Source of the DNA: Candidatus Microgenomates bacterium
GTDB lineage: Bacteria > Patescibacteriota > Microgenomatia > UBA1406 > GWC2-37-13
Reading direction: 5' to 3'
Length of the DNA stretch: 7,663 bases
NCBI GenBank assembly: GCA_016178125.1
Contig: JACOTV010000114.1
Location: 1-7,663 of the forward strand
In this document: piece by piece, positions 6,709 through 7,663 of the stretch
How positions within the stretch are numbered: the stretch's first letter is position 1
How the letters are laid out: each line of letters starts with the position of its first letter
Made by a program: the position numbers and the translations under genes
Notes under the pieces: model-generated
Databases searched by the model: none
Seen by the model: the letters and a program-made list of their open reading frames with translations, nothing else
Told to the model about the DNA's origin: nothing

Positions 6709-6814
6709 TTTTCAGATGAAGAGCGATGATTTCGCGAAACGCAAAATCTGTGACGTCTTCCATAGGAGCTAAGACGGTAAAGGGCGTAGGTAGAGACTTC
6801 CAAAAATGAGCCAT
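6680..6814 (-). pseudogene. dus: N-terminal fragment of the same dus gene, out of frame
   Basis: From the ATG at 6814 the frame encodes 44 residues and stops at TGA (6680-6682). It contains PFTVLAPMEDVTDFAFREII, the standard start of tRNA-dihydrouridine synthases, which forms the first flavin-contacting strand of the barrel. After about residue 31-36 similarity to the family stops, and the last residues (EGCCGDGS) are simply the downstream sequence read in the wrong frame. Joining it to the downstream part places only about 31 residues between Arg27 (FR) and the catalytic Cys, against about 73 in intact enzymes I recall. About 40-50 residues are therefore missing, in addition to the frame change. 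The start is bounded by an in-frame TAA inside the TATAAT box. Confidence 0.75.
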
Positions 6815-6819
6815 GGAGA

Positions 6820-6828
6820 ATTATAGCA
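6820..6828 (-). promoter_or_regulatory. dus: Extended -10 promoter of dus
   Basis: On the minus strand this reads TGCTATAAT, identical to the deacetylase promoter element. Only 5 bases separate it from the ATG at 6814, so transcription would begin at or next to the A of the start codon, giving a leaderless mRNA. There is no Shine-Dalgarno motif. The intact promoter and start suggest the gene was functional until recently, if the break is real. Confidence 0.6.
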
Positions 6829-6838
6829 TTTGACGCGG

Positions 6839-6844
6839 TATACT
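6839..6844 (+). promoter_or_regulatory. -10 box of the 168-residue protein gene
   Basis: TATACT matches five of six positions of the -10 consensus and ends 7 bases before the ATG at 6852, so transcription is predicted to start at the start codon itself. An in-frame TGA at 6831-6833 and the absence of another start between support this ATG. No clear -35 box is visible. Confidence 0.5.
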
Positions 6845-6851
6845 GTCTTTC

Positions 6852-7358
6852 ATGCGTCGCACCATAACAGTCCATGACTCGACACAGCCCCATTACCAGT
6901 ATGATGTCGTTGAGGCTATGGGAACGAACTTCCACCCCGAGTTTAAACCACAACTCACGCCCCAAGAGATGCTTGAGTTGGGTGTTTTTAATGGGTCTTA
7001 CTTTGACCCCGATCAGTCAGAATTCCCCTCAGAGTGGTTCAAGAACGCAAAACTATCGCCGAATACGCCCGACCCCAGCCTCAACTTCTTCAAAGTAAAG
7101 GCAAGCCAGCCGCTTTCGGTATGGCAGAAAAAGGGGTGGATATATAAAGATGATCCGAAGGGGTGGTTTCAGTGGTATTGTCGCTATTATATGGGGCGCA
7201 GAATCCAAGAAGAAGACCTACGACAAATAAAACGATGGAAAGCAATGACGCGTCATATCGCACAAGTCGCACACAACTGTCGCCGCGGCGACCTGACCTG
7301 TCGGCCTGTTCAACGCCAAGCACTCCTCCACTGGGCGTACGATAGTCGGAAGATTTAG
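6852..7358 (+). CDS. Uncharacterised conserved protein (WFQWYCRYY motif), 168 residues
   Basis: I recognise this as a conserved hypothetical protein type but know no function for it. It is soluble-looking, with no signal peptide or membrane segment. It is rich in aromatic and basic residues: LGVFNGSYF (43-51), SEWF (60-63), ASQPLSVWQKKGWI (84-97), GWFQWYCRYYMGRR (104-117), RQIKRW (124-129), and a C-terminal NC (142-143) and TCRPVQRQALLHWAYD (149-164). The Cys at 110, 143 and 150 and the many Arg, Trp and Tyr residues could suit nucleic-acid or metal binding, but this is inference. It is divergent from dus across a 37-base gap and is followed 27 bases later by tRNA-Gln, whose -10 box abuts its TAG stop. 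Base composition is like its neighbours. Confidence 0.85.
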   Translation: MRRTITVHDSTQPHYQYDVVEAMGTNFHPEFKPQLTPQEMLELGVFNGSYFDPDQSEFPSEWFKNAKLSPNTPDPSLNFFKVKASQPLSVWQKKGWIYKDDPKGWFQWYCRYYMGRRIQEEDLRQIKRWKAMTRHIAQVAHNCRRGDLTCRPVQRQALLHWAYDSRKI

Positions 7359-7364
7359 TATAAT
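7359..7364 (+). promoter_or_regulatory. -10 box of tRNA-Gln
   Basis: A perfect TATAAT begins at the base after the TAG stop of the preceding gene. It ends 21 bases before the tRNA 5' end, giving a short leader of about 15 nucleotides for RNase P to remove. No good -35 hexamer is seen at 17 bases upstream; that position falls inside the preceding coding region. Confidence 0.5.
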
Positions 7365-7385
7365 TAGCCTTACTCGTTCGGCCCT

Positions 7386-7456
7386 TGCCCGGTCGTCTAA
7401 TGGTAGGACAACGGACTCTGAATCCGTTTATCGGGGTTCGAATCCCTGCTGGGCAG
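7386..7456 (+). tRNA. trnQ: tRNA-Gln (anticodon CUG)
   Basis: The 71-base sequence folds as a complete cloverleaf. The acceptor stem TGCCCGG pairs with CTGGGCA (7449-7455, one G-U pair). The D stem GTCT/GGAC encloses loop AATGGTA. The anticodon stem ACGGA/TCCGT has loop CTCTGAA with anticodon CTG at 7418-7420. A 4-base variable loop precedes T stem CGGGG/CCCTG with loop TTCGAAT. The discriminator base is G at 7456. The U1-A72 pair and G73 fit a bacterial tRNA-Gln, and CUG reads the CAG codon. The 3' CCA is not encoded (CAA follows), so it must be added after transcription. Another tRNA-Gln for CAA codons must lie elsewhere. Confidence 0.96.
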
Positions 7457-7482
7457 CAATTATTCTTCCTCCTGCTGCAGCC

Positions 7483-7663
7483 TTACTTCTTTTTCGATTG
7501 AAGACGTTCTAGAATAGCAAAACCTGCGGTAATCGCGCTTACCACGAGGCCGATGCCGATATATTGGTTGCGTTTTCGTTGTTTGTCATGCGCCACTTTG
7601 TACTCGGCTGAGCGGTTGGGTTCGTGGGCCACCGAATAGAACATTGATGGTAAAAACCATTTC
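7483..7663 (-). CDS. Small membrane protein, partial at right edge
   Basis: A minus-strand frame is open from the window edge to TAA at 7483-7485, 59 visible codons. It includes MFYSVAHEPNRSAEYKV, then a basic stretch (KQRKRNQ), one hydrophobic helix YIGIGLVVSAITAGFAIL, and ends LERLQSKKK. It may begin beyond the window, or at the ATG at 7644 to give a 53-residue protein; no promoter or Shine-Dalgarno motif decides this. The flanking basic residues suggest a single-pass membrane protein with both ends charged. I do not recognise a family. It converges on tRNA-Gln, ending 26 bases from it, and no convincing terminator lies between. Confidence 0.5.
   Translation of the reverse strand, partial: KWFLPSMFYSVAHEPNRSAEYKVAHDKQRKRNQYIGIGLVVSAITAGFAILERLQSKKK

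Noticed and set aside
6680..6720. Programmed ribosomal frameshift joining the two dus frames
   Set aside because: There is an A-run, but a frameshift would still leave about 40-50 essential residues missing, so it cannot yield a normal enzyme.
7453..7478. GCAGCA...TGCTGC inverted repeat after tRNA-Gln as a terminator
   Set aside because: One arm is part of the tRNA acceptor stem, the loop is 14 bases, and no T-run follows the second arm.
7647..7660. ATGGT-AAAA-ACCAT palindrome near the right edge
   Set aside because: A short AT-rich 5-base stem, probably inside coding sequence of the partial right-edge gene; too weak to call a site.
1..7663. Alternative genetic code (UGA read as glycine), as in some CPR lineages
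   Set aside because: UGA ends the kinase and dus frames where the domains end, and no intact gene has an internal UGA.
1..7663. CRISPR arrays, insertion sequences, att sites or phage genes
   Set aside because: I saw no direct repeat series, transposase, integrase or terminal repeats. Every long frame belongs to a housekeeping, envelope or signalling gene, or to a conserved unknown.

Overview
The window looks like a piece of a small-genome bacterium of the Candidate Phyla Radiation (Patescibacteria). The main evidence is the left-edge membrane-anchored protein, which has the ENGDKVILYIKAKKAILF-type core I associate with that group. The style of the M16 peptidase, the polysaccharide deacetylase with a SWYN insertion and the tRNA-dihydrouridine synthase agree, as do the very short intergenic gaps. 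UGA is used as an ordinary stop, so the recoded lineages (Absconditabacteria, Gracilibacteria) are unlikely. I cannot fix the class from this sequence alone.

Layout, left to right. (1) Positions 1-2587 hold a minus-strand run of three genes transcribed right to left: an M16 zinc peptidase, the prepilin peptidase PilD, and a membrane-anchored protein cut by the left edge. Gaps are 36 and 11 bases, so they are probably one operon for envelope and type IV pilus protein processing. (2) A 48-base divergent promoter region (2588-2635) separates this operon from a plus-strand, probably exported polysaccharide deacetylase (2636-3400). (3) The deacetylase runs tail to tail, with a 21-base overlap, into a minus-strand two-component pair: a PAS-containing membrane histidine kinase (3754-5763) and a single-domain response regulator (3380-3757), joined by a 4-base ATGA overlap. 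(4) A 228-base spacer (5764-5991) has a candidate kinase promoter flanked by a 10-base inverted repeat. (5) Positions 5992-6814 are a tRNA-dihydrouridine synthase that looks broken: its first 30-odd residues lie in one frame and the rest in another, and about 40-50 residues of the family are missing between them. (6) Divergent from it is a 168-residue protein of unknown function rich in Trp, Tyr and Arg (6852-7358), followed by tRNA-Gln(CUG) (7386-7456). (7) The right edge cuts a small minus-strand protein with one hydrophobic segment.

Four protein starts (M16, deacetylase, dus, 168-residue protein) have a TATAAT-like box only 5-11 bases upstream of the ATG, no Shine-Dalgarno motif, and an in-frame stop that blocks any earlier start. 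This suggests leaderless or nearly leaderless mRNAs. I see no CRISPR array, insertion sequence or rRNA. The points most worth following are the split dus gene, the compact leaderless divergent promoters, the unnamed polytopic sensor region of the kinase and the uncharacterised 168-residue protein.
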